A stretch of 38,549 nt of DNA from Spongospora subterranea f. sp. subterranea. Lineage: Eukaryota > Endomyxa: Phytomyxea > Phytomyxea > Plasmodiophorida. Numbering within the stretch: the stretch's first letter is position 1; each line of letters starts with the position of its first letter. Below the pieces are notes generated by a model. The model was not told the origin of the DNA and did no database searches. It saw nothing but the letters and a program-made list of their open reading frames with translations. A program made the translations under genes and the position numbers. Positions 1 through 10,091 of the stretch are shown one piece after another. The stretch spans positions 1-38,549 of the forward strand of contig JAUGWO010000310.1 in the NCBI GenBank assembly GCA_049724395.1, in the 5' to 3' direction.

Positions 1-1
1 G

Positions 2-475
2 CCATACTTCTTGGTTGATGGCATATATCCAAGATGGTATGTGTTTATGAAGTCAATTCCGGACCCTCTTGGTGAGGCAGAAGCGCTCTTCACCAGGATG
101 CACGAGGCGATCAGGAAGGATGTGGAACGTGGATTCGGAGTCATTCAGGCGCGCTGGGCGATTACAAAGCTCCCTGGTCGCAAATGGACTGTTTCTCGCC
201 TATCAATGATAATGCATGCGTGCATAATCCTTCATAATATGGTGATAGAGGATGAACGCAGCAGCCACAAGCTCGGTCAAGACTTAGAGTTTGATGGACC
301 TGTGAGTGCACGAGCGCGAACCAGCAACGTCATGGTACTTCGTTGCGCTGACGATCTGGTTGACGGTTCCTTTGATGCAACGGCAGCCAGAATGATGGCG
401 ACGCGCGATTTCGAAGCAGGAGCTCAGCTGAAACAATATCTGATTGCGGAAATGTGGAAAATGCATGGGAATTAA
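2..475 (+). CDS. PIF/Harbinger transposase, C-terminal part (cut by window edge)
   Basis: This is the last ~157 residues of a DDE transposase of the plant-transposon-protein/Harbinger family; the start lies left of the window. The frame is open from base 2 to the TAA at 473-475. The segment YFLVDGIYPRWYVF carries the second catalytic Asp context, and VERGFGVIQARWAI carries the Glu of the DDE triad. The helical motif MHACIILHNMVIEDER follows, as in this family. The tail after that is hydrophilic. The gene converges on the Myb/SANT partner gene that ends at 531. The retained fragment shows no internal stop. Confidence 0.8.
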   Translation, partial: PYFLVDGIYPRWYVFMKSIPDPLGEAEALFTRMHEAIRKDVERGFGVIQARWAITKLPGRKWTVSRLSMIMHACIILHNMVIEDERSSHKLGQDLEFDGPVSARARTSNVMVLRCADDLVDGSFDATAARMMATRDFEAGAQLKQYLIAEMWKMHGN

Positions 476-530
476 ATTGCTTTTATTCAGAATTTTTTGG
501 CAATTGAGCTTTGAGGTTTTCTAACGCCTG

Positions 531-1303
531 CTATGTCTTCAATGCCAGGTACTGCGCGCCGACATGGTCATCATCGCGGACGACGATGCTGAACAGAGCC
601 AGTTCGTTCTGCTCTTGCAGCAGCTCGTTACGGCGCGTCTGCGATGCAGCAATGTCTTGCTTGACTTTCAGAAGCTGCTGACGACTCTCGTCTTCGCGCT
701 TATCGCCAAGCAGATTTTTTTTTGGCAGCCTTGCAGCCGAGTGGGCGTTCACCATCTTGGCTTCCTTGCACGCCCTCTAAAACGGCTCGCTCCCTTTTGC
801 TGCCAAAGGGCTGGTGATCACCTACACACAATGCGTTACATTGAATTTATCATACTCAATTTAGTTGATTTCACCTTCCACTTGTCGCCAAACGCTTACA
901 GAGCCCGCCAACACGATTCAAACTCAAAGGACACGTTTTGTTCCTTTTCAAAAAGGTCGTGGGCGAACTGAAGATAATCTTCATCATTAGACCCGCTCCT
1001 TTCAATGGACGTCGCAGTAGAATAGTACCCGATAAAAAGGTTTATCGCTGTTTGTAGGACGCTCCACCGGTTCTTCAGGGCTTTTTGTGTTCGGTCGGAA
1101 GAGCCGCCGCGCGCTACAAACGACGTTGACACCTTTTCCCAATACACGGTGCCTTTCTGATCGACACCGTTGATGGAATCGTAGCCAACCGATCCTACCG
1201 CACGCGTAAGCGCGAGGTTTTCCTCATCTTTCCATGATTTGCCTCGAACGGCCTTCTTTGTTGCTCCAGGAGCAGCACACTCCTCGACAGCTGAATCATT
1301 CAT
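531..1303 (-). pseudogene. Harbinger-associated Myb/SANT-like DNA-binding protein, frame-disrupted
   Basis: Reading from 1303 leftwards, the first ~130 residues contain a trihelix Myb/SANT-like domain: GKSWKDEENLALTRAV, then YWEKVSTSF, then RTQKALKNRWSVLQ. FEFESCWRAL follows, matching the CW..L motif of NAM-associated proteins. A basic stretch (ERPLGCKAAKKK) and a coiled-coil tail (LAxSQxxRNxLLxEQNELALFSI type, in 531-755) follow but sit in other frames. A stop ends the first frame near 899, and a run of nine A/T near 717-725 is a likely slip point. In Harbinger elements this partner helps the transposase bind DNA or enter the nucleus. I call it a decayed gene; an intron between the two halves is possible but I see no convincing splice sites. 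Confidence 0.7.
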
Positions 1304-1345
1304 GATTGACTGTAATTGTCATGGAATTACTCCGTGGGAACAGCT

Positions 1346-1387
1346 TTCGGGCAGTCCCCATATTTTATTTGTTTCGGGCAGTCCCCA
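1346..1387. repeat. Paired 15-bp subterminal repeat of the Harbinger element
   Basis: TTCGGGCAGTCCCCA occurs at 1346-1360 and again at 1373-1387, 27 bp apart, between the partner gene start and the candidate end of the transposon. Subterminal repeats are common transposase or Myb-partner binding sites in Harbinger elements; that role is inferred. Confidence 0.5.
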
Positions 1388-1654
1388 AAATTTGGGGTCG
1401 ATTTCGAGGAGTTTTTTTGGGGGATGGAGACTGCGGTGGGGATGAATTTTGTCCCCAAAGACTTTGAAAAAGTGCGTGGGGACTGTTTTAGGAACGCGGT
1501 GGAGATGCTCTGATGATATCAAAAATCCTAATACTCTCAGCAAACTCGACAAGCACTCCCGTCGTGGAAAAATAGCCGAAAATCACGTCCTCGATTAAAT
1601 TCCATCATCGGTCAGTCGCACAGAATTTATATAAACCCAGTGCATTTAACGACG

Positions 1655-1866
1655 GCTGCACACAGCTTCGATCAATTTTCGATCTCGATTAATTGTCGAT
1701 CAACTGTACAGTGTATGGCAGTGTTTTGCTCAGTGTATCCACAGACGGGCTGCGTACAGTTTCGATCAAGTTTCGATCTCTATCAATTTCGATCAATCTG
1801 TACCCCACCCAGCTGTCGACAGCTGAAAGTATGATTTCTGACTGGGCCAGATGTCGACAGCTGAAA
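1655..1866. repeat. Diverged direct repeats rich in TTTCGATCAA, and a GTCGAC palindrome pair
   Basis: Two diverged ~53-bp units (about 1656-1709 and 1751-1803) share CTGC.(T/C)ACAG.TTCGATCAA and end in TCGATCAA.CTGTA. Next to them TGTCGACAGCTGAAA occurs twice (about 1813-1827 and 1852-1866), the first inside the palindrome AGCTGTCGACAGCT. No protein-coding signal is seen from 1511 to 2020. This may be debris of a non-coding transposable element. Confidence 0.45.
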
Positions 1867-1907
1867 CGCATGGCCCGGTAGTGCGGCTAATTCTTTCAGG
1901 TTCGCGC

Positions 1908-1931
1908 ACTTGAAGTTCGCGAACTTCAAGT
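1908..1931. repeat. 24-bp perfect palindrome followed by a hairpin
   Basis: The 24 bases are perfectly self-complementary around the core AAGTTCGCGAACTT. GTTCGCG also occurs just upstream (near 1900) and downstream (near 1972). A second dyad with arms CACCTCCGTG and CACGGGAGGTG lies at about 1989-2013, directly before the LTR-like repeat. These could be ends of a small foldback element or protein-binding dyads; neither is demonstrated. Confidence 0.45.
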
Positions 1932-2020
1932 TAGCCCATAATTTGTAGAGCTAGGGTTTGTTTGAAACACAGTTCGCGAGAGCCCGAACACCTCCGTGCT
2001 GCCACGGGAGGTGAAATTTG

Positions 2021-2449
2021 TCATGATCCAAAAGTCTTAGGTATATAAGGACCCGAGAATGATGGCCTTGTGCCATCATTGTACCTTTTGGGTCAGTTGG
2101 TAACTGTGTATCTCGGGCGCAGTTCCTAACAGTATGATGGCTATCAAGGTCGTGAGTTCGATTTCCTTAGTGTTCACAGCATTTTGGGGTCACTCGCGGC
2201 TTACATGTAACGGCATGGGGGTTGCCTTATATACCTTTCGTGGTCAGACTTCCCCGCCTGACTGGATTGTTTCGTCTTCTTCCTTCTCTCTCAACTGTGT
2301 TATCTCGTTTCTATGCTCACCAGTCAGAGGATAATTTAGGAAGTCGCTCGGGGGCTGGAAGGTCATGGGGGTCGCTCCTAAACAGGGGGATACTGTCATG
2401 ATCCAAAAGTCTTACGTATATAAGGACCCGAGAATGATGGCCTGGTGTG
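2021..2449 (+). mobile_element. Miniature LTR-like element (TRIM-like) or deleted Gypsy remnant
   Basis: About 50 bp beginning TGTCATGATCCAAAAGTC occur at 2021 and again at about 2397, with one or two differences. The second copy is preceded by a purine-rich stretch (CCTAAACAGGGGGATAC) like the polypurine tract before a 3' LTR, and both copies contain GTATATAAGG, a plausible TATA box. The right copy stops matching at about 2449. The interior (~260 bp) codes for nothing. This fits a terminal-repeat retrotransposon in miniature, or a Gypsy relic that lost its interior. Another Gypsy LTR in the window (15223) also begins TGTCATGAT. The element is incomplete at its right end. Confidence 0.45.
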
Positions 2450-2665
2450 TTGACGTGAGTCACTAGGTCGTGTTCACCTAAAAATATGTACATTTGCCAC
2501 GGAGATTTTTCCAAGTACCCATTTTTCTCTAGTAGAGAAATAGCTACTTCTGCGGTTGTATGAAGTAGCTACTTCTCCAACAGCGGTAAGTACGTACGTT
2601 CCCAGGTCGATCGTGTTCATTCGCGCGGAGTTTTTCCGGGGTACCTGTAGCCATTTGTCGGAAGG
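2450..2665. other. Non-coding upstream region of the Myb/SANT-like gene
   Basis: No coding signal. It contains the perfect palindrome GAAGTAGCTACTTC at 2562-2575 and a second partial copy (TAGCTACTTCT) about 30 bp earlier. It precedes the ATG at 2666 and may include that gene's promoter; no clear TATA box is seen. Confidence 0.3.
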
Positions 2666-4023
2666 ATGGCTACACAACTCGATGTGAGCTCAAAGCCATG
2701 TAAACCCACAGGCAAAACAGAGCAATCAGTTCGATGGACCCCCAACGCGACTCAATGTCTGATTGACATGTTTGCGAAAACGAATCGAAATCCGATTTTC
2801 AAATCTGAAAAGGACAACATAAAAAGCTTGGTTCTGGTCTGTCCCGGTTGGTGGCAGGTTAGGACCAAGTCAGTGTGAGACTTGAGTTCGAAAACCCCGT
2901 GGGCAGGGATTTTGGGGAATACCCTAAGGTTGGCCAGCTAATACGGAAGTAGAGCGCAGGTTGTTGAGCATGCGAAGAACGAACCTCTTGAAAAATAGAC
3001 AGCTGATTTGTAATGATGCGACTTGGGTTCAAGCCATTGTGGTGTTCCGTACAGGGACTTTCCCCCGTGTCCAACCAATGGTTAGGGGGTTTTAGTGAGT
3101 CGGGTCATGGGATCAATCTCACACTATAACAATGTCGGTCAGACTGCAGAACATTCAGCGAAGGTAATATTGTCTAGCGAATGAGCTTTGACACCAAGTT
3201 CGTCTTGGCCCTCTTGTAGATATGGGTACTACAAACCTGGCATCAAAATGTCGAACACAATCACAAAAAAAACAAACAAAGGACAAGATAAAGTCGTCGG
3301 GTTGGACGGAGATAATTAAAGGCCTGGCCAGCGCAGGTCATTGTGGTTATGACATTGGTAGCGCGCAGGTATATTGGGTTCCCGATTTGTCCTGTTCAAA
3401 AGCTCAATTTCAGTGCTAGTCAAAATGGACATGGTTGAAATCAATATATACAGCATGCCATTGGCTCAATACCAGATCAGGCATCAGCGGCTGGGCGGAA
3501 GATACCAGTGACGACGTCTGGGAAGACTTGGTTCATAGAAAGCCCGCTATCAAACTGTTCCGGGGCGCGCCTTGGGAGTATTACGAGGCCATGGATCACA
3601 TTGTCCAAGGTATATGCCTCAGAGGAACTTGCTTAATCCTTTTTCTAAAATTTCCAAGGTAATTATGCCACAGGAGAGCCTGCTCAATCCCCGTTTGACA
3701 TATCAGATGACCGGGATGAACATCGACCAACGGCCTCGACTCCTGTCCCAGTATTTTCTCGGTCGAGCTCCCGGGCCGGCACACCCAGCAAAAACTTGAA
3801 AAGACGTAACCGAGCTCGCTCAGGCAAAATCCAAGCAATGGATATCAAATTTAACGGAAACTTCATCTGCAAGAAATTCGAAACGCCAATAAATGCCAGC
3901 AGAAAATGCAAGAATCCATGACTCTTCTGGCCAACGCAATTGCGTTCCAGGTTGGGTACAGACCAAGCGCAGGAGGTGATACAGCTCTGGCGTCCTCAAC
4001 AGGTCATGAGTGTGGAAAGTTGA
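2666..4023 (+). pseudogene. Myb/SANT-like DNA-binding protein gene, split by a SINE and decayed
   Basis: The first ~54 codons read MATQLDVSSKPCKP, then VRWTPNATQCLIDMFA, the first helix of a Myb/SANT-like (Myb_DNA-bind_3 type) domain. The SINE at 2824-3277 then interrupts it, and coding resumes with KDKIKSSGWTEIIKGL. Later pieces show the rest of the family pattern: HWLNTRSGISGWAED, then VWEDLVHRKPAIKLFRG.PWEYYEAM, a Ser/Pro-rich basic linker near 3690-3830, and a short helical tail near 3905-4020. The pieces lie in several frames; part of this could be short introns (for example about 3323-3440). The right side abuts the Copia LTR at 4024, so the true end is lost. Such genes in microbes are often derived from DNA transposons. 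Function unknown. Confidence 0.55.
2824..3277 (+). mobile_element. SINE, full-length copy 1
   Basis: A ~450-bp non-coding unit begins AAGCTTGGTTCTGGTCTG and ends TCACAATC-type sequence plus an A-rich tail. It is flanked by 15-bp target duplications differing at one base: AAAGGACAACATAAA at 2809-2823 and AAAGGACAAGATAAA at 3278-3292. A B-box-like motif GTTCGAAAACC lies ~60 bp from the 5' end (2886-2896), as expected of a tRNA-derived Pol III promoter, and a second one, GGGTTCAAGCC, lies at about 3025-3035. The same unit occurs inverted at 7931-8405, and its last part at 25873. The 3' half resembles the tail of the LINE at 15415-16374. The insertion splits the Myb/SANT-like gene. Confidence 0.82.
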
Positions 4024-4237
4024 TGTTGCTCAAACAGATGCAATAGCAGAATAAATTTATTATTGTGGCGTAATTGCTTATATAGGTAGATACCTTGGGA
4101 AATGGCTATTTATAGCCCAATGCGTAAGGTCCGTACAGTCAGCTTTATGTCATGCTCTTGCCGTGGTTGCGCCCACAGGAGGTACGCACTTTCCTTGGAG
4201 AATGTCCGTACTTGAGGCAGGCAAGTTGTATTCAACA
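4024..4237 (-). repeat. 3' LTR of Copia remnant 1
   Basis: On the minus strand it begins TGTTGAATACAACTTGCC directly after a purine-rich GAGAGGGCG and ends GAGCAACA. The Copia at 10092-12377 has the matching arrangement, beginning TGTTGAAACTGC and ending GAGGCAACA. The unit contains GGCTATAAATAGCC, a likely TATA box, and AATAAATTTATT, a likely poly(A) signal. No second copy is in the window for comparison, so the boundaries are inferred. Confidence 0.6.
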
Positions 4238-7143
4238 CGCCCTCTCAACTTGCAGGCTGTGACTCCCATTGCGGTGCGGCACCATTTGAACTTGGGGGCG
4301 TTGATTGGTTTCGTCAGCGCATCAGCAATCATGGCTTCTGTCGGGCAGTATTCAACCTTGATGGTCCCTTGTTCGACTTGATCGCGACAGAAGTGGAAAC
4401 GCAGATCGATCGATGTGCTTCGGTACGTTTGTCGGTGCGTCTGTTTTTCGAAATTGCTATGCAGCCTTGATTGTCTTCCATCACTTTAGTAGCCTTGCTT
4501 TGAATAAAGCCAAGTTCTCCAAGAATCGATCTGATCCATATCACTTCCCGCATTGTCTCTGAAAGGGCGATGTATTCTGCCTCGGTTGAGGAGCATGCAA
4601 CAATCTTTTGTAGGGAGCTTTTCCAGGCCACCGTGCATCCTGACATCATGAGGGTGTATCCAGTAGTGGATTTTCTTGAATCTTTGTCTCCGGCCCAGTC
4701 GCTGTCCGAGTAGGCGGTCAGATGTGGCGGCTGATGGGCTTTGAAGAATAGTCCAGAGTTGCTGCTTCCCTTAAGATACTTAAGAACACGCTTCGCAGAT
4801 GTCCAATGTTGGCGACCTGGGTTGTCAAGGAACCGACAGAGTGAGGACACTGCATGTGAGATATCCGGTCTGGTGCACGTTGCGATCCAGTTAAGAGCTC
4901 CAACTAGTTCACGATAGGGGGTTTCTTGCATTTCTTGCTTCTCTTCGGCGGTTGTTGCACACATGTTCTTCTCCAGGTAGAGTCCTGATTGTTCGGGCGT
5001 GTCTGCGTGCTTGCAGTCCATCATGTTGAACTTTGATAATTGCTCCAAGATGTAGGCCTCTTGGTCAAGTAAGATACCGTCATTACTACGTGTGATCCTC
5101 ATCCCTAGTAAGCGCTTCGGGTTACCTAGATCCGTCATTGGAAAACGTGTGGAGAGCTGAGAAACGATGTTCTCTATCAGTGACGGACAGTTATGAGCCA
5201 CTAGTAGGTCGTCTGTAGAGAGTGACATGATAACAATGTCGTTTTTCGATCTCTTGACGTACACGCAGGCATCCGAGCTGAGACGTTTGAAGTGAAGTGT
5301 TTCAGTGATGAAGCGGTTGATTGTATCGTTCCAAACTAGTCCGGCCTGCTTGAGTCCGTAAAGGCTTTTCTTGAGTCGGCACACTAATTTGGGATCCTCA
5401 GAGATAAAACCTTCCGGTTGGACCATATAGATCTCAGTTTGGAAGTTCTGCTTGTAGAAAAGCCCCAACCACGTCGAGCTGTCTCAGTGTCAAGTTCAGG
5501 GATGCGGCAAGCGCGCGCGAATATAATTCGAACTGATGCGAGATGTGCGACGGGAGAGAAGGTCTCGTTGAAGTCAATTCCCGGTCGTTGAGAGAAACCT
5601 TTGATAACGAGTCTTGCCTTGAATTTGTGCACGAATCCCTCGTCATCCGGTTTTACTTTAAATATCTATTTGCTAGCGATGGCTTGTCTTCCAATTGGGA
5701 GTGGGCAGAGTTCCCAGGTTTGGTTTTCTTGCAGGCTGGTGAATTCGGCGTTTGTTGCTTGAGTCCATTCTTCAGAAAACTCGTTTGCTGGATCTGTTGC
5801 CTCGCTGATTGACTTCGGCAAAGTGATCTGACATGAACTCTGATATAATCCTGTCACGTTGACCACGATCAGAAGCTGCTGGAATATATGGGAGTGTGGA
5901 ACTTTCCACCATTCTCCAGGAGCATTTCGGACACGATCCGACCGTCGTCCATTCTCCATTCGAATTGGTTCGTCATCTTCTTGCTCGGCTCTTTTGCAAT
6001 CGTCGCGCTCGATCTCATATTCCGTGCTTCCATGAGGCTGTGATTCTTCTGATTCTTCGCTAACTTCTTCAGGAGGGTTTGATGATGAGTCGCTTGAAAT
6101 CGCTGAGGATGGTTCAGAAGAGCTGGATGATTCCTGTAATGATGATGAGGAGTCAGTGAGGATTGTTCTCAGAGGGTTGGAAGTCGTTGTAGATGGTCCA
6201 TCAAAATCGAATGTGACTTCATTTCTGCGCTGAACAGGTTGTGTCCTTGAAAATGAATGCTCATGAAATGAGGCGTCTGTGAACCTGCTGCAGACAATAC
6301 GCTGCTCTTCCTCGTCCTCAGAATTGATACCCCTTTTGATTTGTTGGGTATCCAATGAAGGTAACCTTGCGTCCTCGTGGTTGAAGTTTTCGATGAAGTT
6401 GGTTGGGCAGGTGAATATACGCGTCGCAACCGAATGTTCGAAGAGGTCGTTAGTCCGGTTTGGTCTTGTACCAGGCTTCAAATGGGGATATGCGCTGCGG
6501 CAGTGCGCTGTGTGGACGTCGATTGATAATATAGACGGCTGCGGAAACGGCAGCAGTTAAAAACCTGGGTCCTAATTTTCCACTAAGGCGCATGCTCTCG
6601 GCACACTCGATTATCGTTCGGTTAAGTCTTTCGATCAGCATGCCGTTTTGTTCCGATTGGTTTGGGATGATTCTTCGATGGGCGATGCCGAGCTCTGCGA
6701 GGAATGTTTGACATTCTTTGGATTTGTATTCTCCTCCACCTTCGCTTTGAAAGCTCTTCACAGAGAATCCCTGGTCTTCAAAATGATTGTTGACCAGACG
6801 GATATGCTGCTTGATTGCTGATATGGCTTCCGACTTCCTTCGAATCAGGTACACAAATGAGTATCGTGTGTGTTGGTCTAGAAATGAAATGTAGTATCTC
6901 GATTTGCCGTGCATTCCATCAACAGGAAATGGTCCAGAAATGTCACTGTGAATGATTTCCAGCGGCCTGGTGGTTGAGCTTTCAGAGGTTCGTTGGATGT
7001 TTCCTCTTGGCATTTTTCCTAGCATGCAGCCGTCACAGGGTCGCGTGTTTCTGATACCATATTTGCCGCAGCAATACGTGGCTCTGAAAGCCTGGTAGTA
7101 CACAGGCTTACTCAACCCATAAGAACCCGCGATCCTTTGTATA
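4024..7143 (-). mobile_element. Copia-type LTR retrotransposon remnant 1
   Basis: Fossil element read right to left: part of the GAG-pre-integrase region and integrase (about 7143-6450), an acidic Ser-rich linker, then reverse transcriptase and RNase H (about 5700-4240). The RT contains the CRLKKSLYGLKQAGLVWN motif, and RNase H contains STEAEYIALSE and the family's late DNQGCIAISKNRRTD. A 3' LTR is inferred at 4024-4237. The 5' part, including gag and the 5' LTR, is missing, because at 7143 the element meets an inverted relative. It is broken, with only a few interruptions in what remains. Protein similarity to remnant 2 is high, so both belong to one family. Confidence 0.85.
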
Positions 7144-10091
7144 CCATACCATACCATACATCCGAGGCTTTTCAAGCAATCAGAACGTTCAGCAAAATGG
7201 TCAATACTCTTTTCTTGGATAAGGGCTTCTCAGTTAAATACTTTCAAAACGGCAATGGTAGCGAATATACTTCCATCGACTGTCAGGCGCTGTTTCAGGA
7301 ACTGGGTATTGTGCATAGAAAAATTGTTCCGTATCAATCAGGGCAAAATGGGATGATCGAAAGATTGAATCGCACAATCATCGACTGCGCAGAGAGCATA
7401 CGATTTGTTACAAACTTGAAGCAAAACGTCTGGACATCCTCTGTTTGTACAGCCGTTTCTCTCCTCAATCACAGGCCCCACAGTCACCTATCGCAAAACA
7501 TGTCTCTATTCGAAGGCTGGCACAATAAGAAACCAGACCTAATGCACTTTCGAACGTTCGGTTGCGATGCGTACATCCACCTTCCAAACCAACTGCATCG
7601 CAAGCTACAACCAAGGAGGTCAATGGTAACATTTATTGGATACGCCATGGAACAGAAAGGTTACCTCTTCTATTGCAACTCTACCAACAAAATCACTGCC
7701 ACTCGTTTCTCTGAAGCTGTCTTCGACGTGAACTCTTTCACACGGGAAACCTTGGGCCAGATTGATGACAATACTGTTCAATTACACCTTGGCGACATTT
7801 TTTCAGACAATCCTCCCCAGGTCCCAACAAACAACGATGATCCCGCTCCTGACGACGATGACCTCATTCCTTTAACAGACGATTCGGCTCCAGAGGACAG
7901 TGACCGCATTCTTTCATCACTCATCCCTGATTTTTTTTTTTTTTTTGTGATTGAGTTCGCATTTTCCATGCAGGTTTGCCGGTCCCTTGGCTATCGGGCC
8001 AAGATTCACTTTTTCGGCTCTCGCCTCTAAAGCTCCTCCCAGTAGCAAGCTCGCACTTGCAAGCGATACCTTCGCTGAATGTTCTGCAGTCTGACCGACA
8101 TTGTAGTAGTGTGAGGTTGATCCCATGACCTGACTCACTAGCAAAACACCCCTTACCATTAGGACACGGGGGAAAATTCCCTTACGGAACACCACAATGC
8201 CTTGAACCCAAGTCGCATCATTACAAATCAGCTGTCTATTTTTCCAGAGGTTCGTTCCTGCCATGCTCAACCTTCGCTCTACTTCCGTATTAGCAAGAAC
8301 CTTAGGGTGTTCCCCAAAATCCCTGCCCACGGGGTTTTCGAACTCAAGTCTCACACTGACCTGGTCCTAACCTGCCACCAACCGGGACAGACCAGAACCA
8401 AGCTAATCACTCATCCCTGAGTACACCCAGCGAAAGATCGAGTTCATCTCGTCACCAATCAAATGCAAGCGAATCCGATGAGTCAGCTGTAACTCAACCT
8501 GACATCCGGAATGCTCGAGAAGCAAGAACACGCCGTGCTCCGGGGGAGTGGTGGAAGGCACCTGCAGCCATGCTGGTGCAGCAGCGAAAAAATCACACTC
8601 TACAAGCCACTCAGATCACGATCTCAAAGTCGATCAGCGAAGCATTGGATTCAGAGAACGAGTTTTGCAAGGAATGGGCAGCAGCCACAAAAGCGGAATT
8701 TGACAGCTTACAACACAACAAAACCTTGGAACTTGTCAGACTTCCCAATGGACGCAACGCTATTCAAAACAAGAGGGTATTTCAGGTCAAATCAGAGGAG
8801 AAGGGACTCGTAAACAAATTCAAGGCTAGACTAGTTGGTAAAGGCTACTCACAGCGACCAGGAATCGACTTCGACGAGACATTCTCTCCAGTGGCGCATC
8901 TCGCCTCTGTCCGAGTGGTATTTGCGCTTGCTGCATCATTGAAACTGATTTAAGACAGCTAGACGTCGTCGGAGCATTCTTGCAAGCAAAACTTCACGAA
9001 GAAATATACATGGTTCAACCCAAGGGCTATGTTTCTCATGATCCGAGCCTGGTGTGCCGCCTGAAGAAAAGTCTCTACGGTCTGAAGCAGGCTGGACTTG
9101 TCTGGAACAATACCATCAATCTGTTCATCACCAAAGACCTCGGTTTCAAACGACACAGTTTTGATACTTGCGTCTACGTTATGCGGTCAAAAGAAGATAT
9201 GATTATCATGTCATTGTCAACCTACGATCTGCTATTGGCTCAGAATTGTCCTGTTGTTGCGGACGGAATCATTGCACAACTATCAAATCGATTTCCAATT
9301 ACTGACCTAGGTGAACCGAAACGACTACTAGGAATGAGAATTTCAAGCAGCAACGACGGTAGCCTACTTGACCAGGAGACGTATATTATGGAACAATTGT
9401 CAAAATTTCAGATGATGGACTGTAAGCCAGTCGACACTCCAGAACAACCAGGATTCTACTTGAACAAGGACATGTGTGCAACGAGTGCCGAACAAATGCA
9501 AGATATGGCAAGGAACTCCCTACCGTAAGCTTGTTGGAGCCTTGAATTGGATTGCCACGTGCACAAGACCCGATATCTCACATGCGGTCTCCTCGTTATG
9601 CCGATTTTTGGAACACCCAGGGCAACACTGGACTTCTGCGAAACGTGCCCTAAAATATCTCAAGGGAAGCTCTAACTGCGGGCTATTCTTTCAAGTCAAG
9701 CAACCCGTACTTAATCGCCTACTCGGACAGTGACTGGACCGGAGACAAAGATTCCAGAAGATCCACGAGCGGTTATACTCTGATGATGTCTGGATCAGCC
9801 ATTGCCTGGCGAAGTGCATTGCAGAAGATCGTCGCATCAACAGAAGCCGAGTACATTGCACTATCCGAAACAATGCGCGAGGTAATATGGATACGTCAAA
9901 TGCTGACTGAACTCGGCTGTAGCCAGAAATCAACGACCCGAGTCTTTGAAGACAATCAAGGATATATTTCCATCAGCAAGAACAGACGCATCGATAACAG
10001 AACCAAACACATTGATCTGCGTTTTCACTTTTGCCGAGATCAGATTGAACAAGGGACTATTGAGGTAGTCGCAGGTTCCATCGCAATATTA
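7144..10091 (+). mobile_element. Copia-type LTR retrotransposon remnant 2
   Basis: Fossil of the same family as remnant 1, in opposite orientation. It begins inside the integrase core (GFSVKYFQNGNGSEYTS), continues through the integrase end (HLRxFGCDAY-type motif), an acidic linker that carries a SINE, the RT (CRLKKSLYGLKQAGLVWN) and RNase H (TEAEYIALSETMREVIW), and stops near 10091 where a different Copia begins. No LTR, gag or protease is present. It is broken, with several interruptions besides the SINE. Confidence 0.85.
7931..8405 (-). mobile_element. SINE, full-length copy 2, inserted in Copia remnant 2
   Basis: This is the reverse complement of the unit at 2824-3277. Its A tail appears as a T run at 7931-7946, and its 5' end (AGCTTGGTTCTGGTCTG on the minus strand) is near 8405. 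It has a perfect 15-bp target duplication, ATCACTCATCCCTGA, at 7916-7930 and 8406-8420. It lies in the linker region of the Copia, so it is younger than that Copia insertion. The perfect duplication suggests a more recent insertion than copy 1. Confidence 0.9.

Larger units (their letters stand above)
1..1510. mobile_element. PIF/Harbinger DNA transposon, right part
   Basis: The two genes typical of PIF/Harbinger elements are here in convergent orientation: a DDE transposase end on the plus strand and a Myb/SANT-like DNA-binding partner on the minus strand. Read inward from 1510 on the minus strand, the sequence begins GAGCATCTCCACCGCGTTCC, like the GAGCATCTCC-type ends of Tourist/Harbinger elements. 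The left end lies outside the window, so the inverted repeat cannot be confirmed, and the next three bases (TGA) are not the usual TTA/TAA target. The partner gene carries a frame change, so this copy looks inactive. Confidence 0.65.

Noticed and set aside
2085-2170. A tRNA gene
   Set aside because: A- and B-box-like motifs are too far apart and no acceptor-stem pairing or cloverleaf can be drawn.
4024-4046. C-terminal end of the Myb/SANT-like gene reading MLLKQMQ and stop
   Set aside because: These bases fall within the inferred Copia LTR end, so the frame there is probably accidental.
5543-5812. Plus-strand frame of 89 codons within Copia remnant 1
   Set aside because: It is antisense to the RT and linker region of the element and has no family resemblance.
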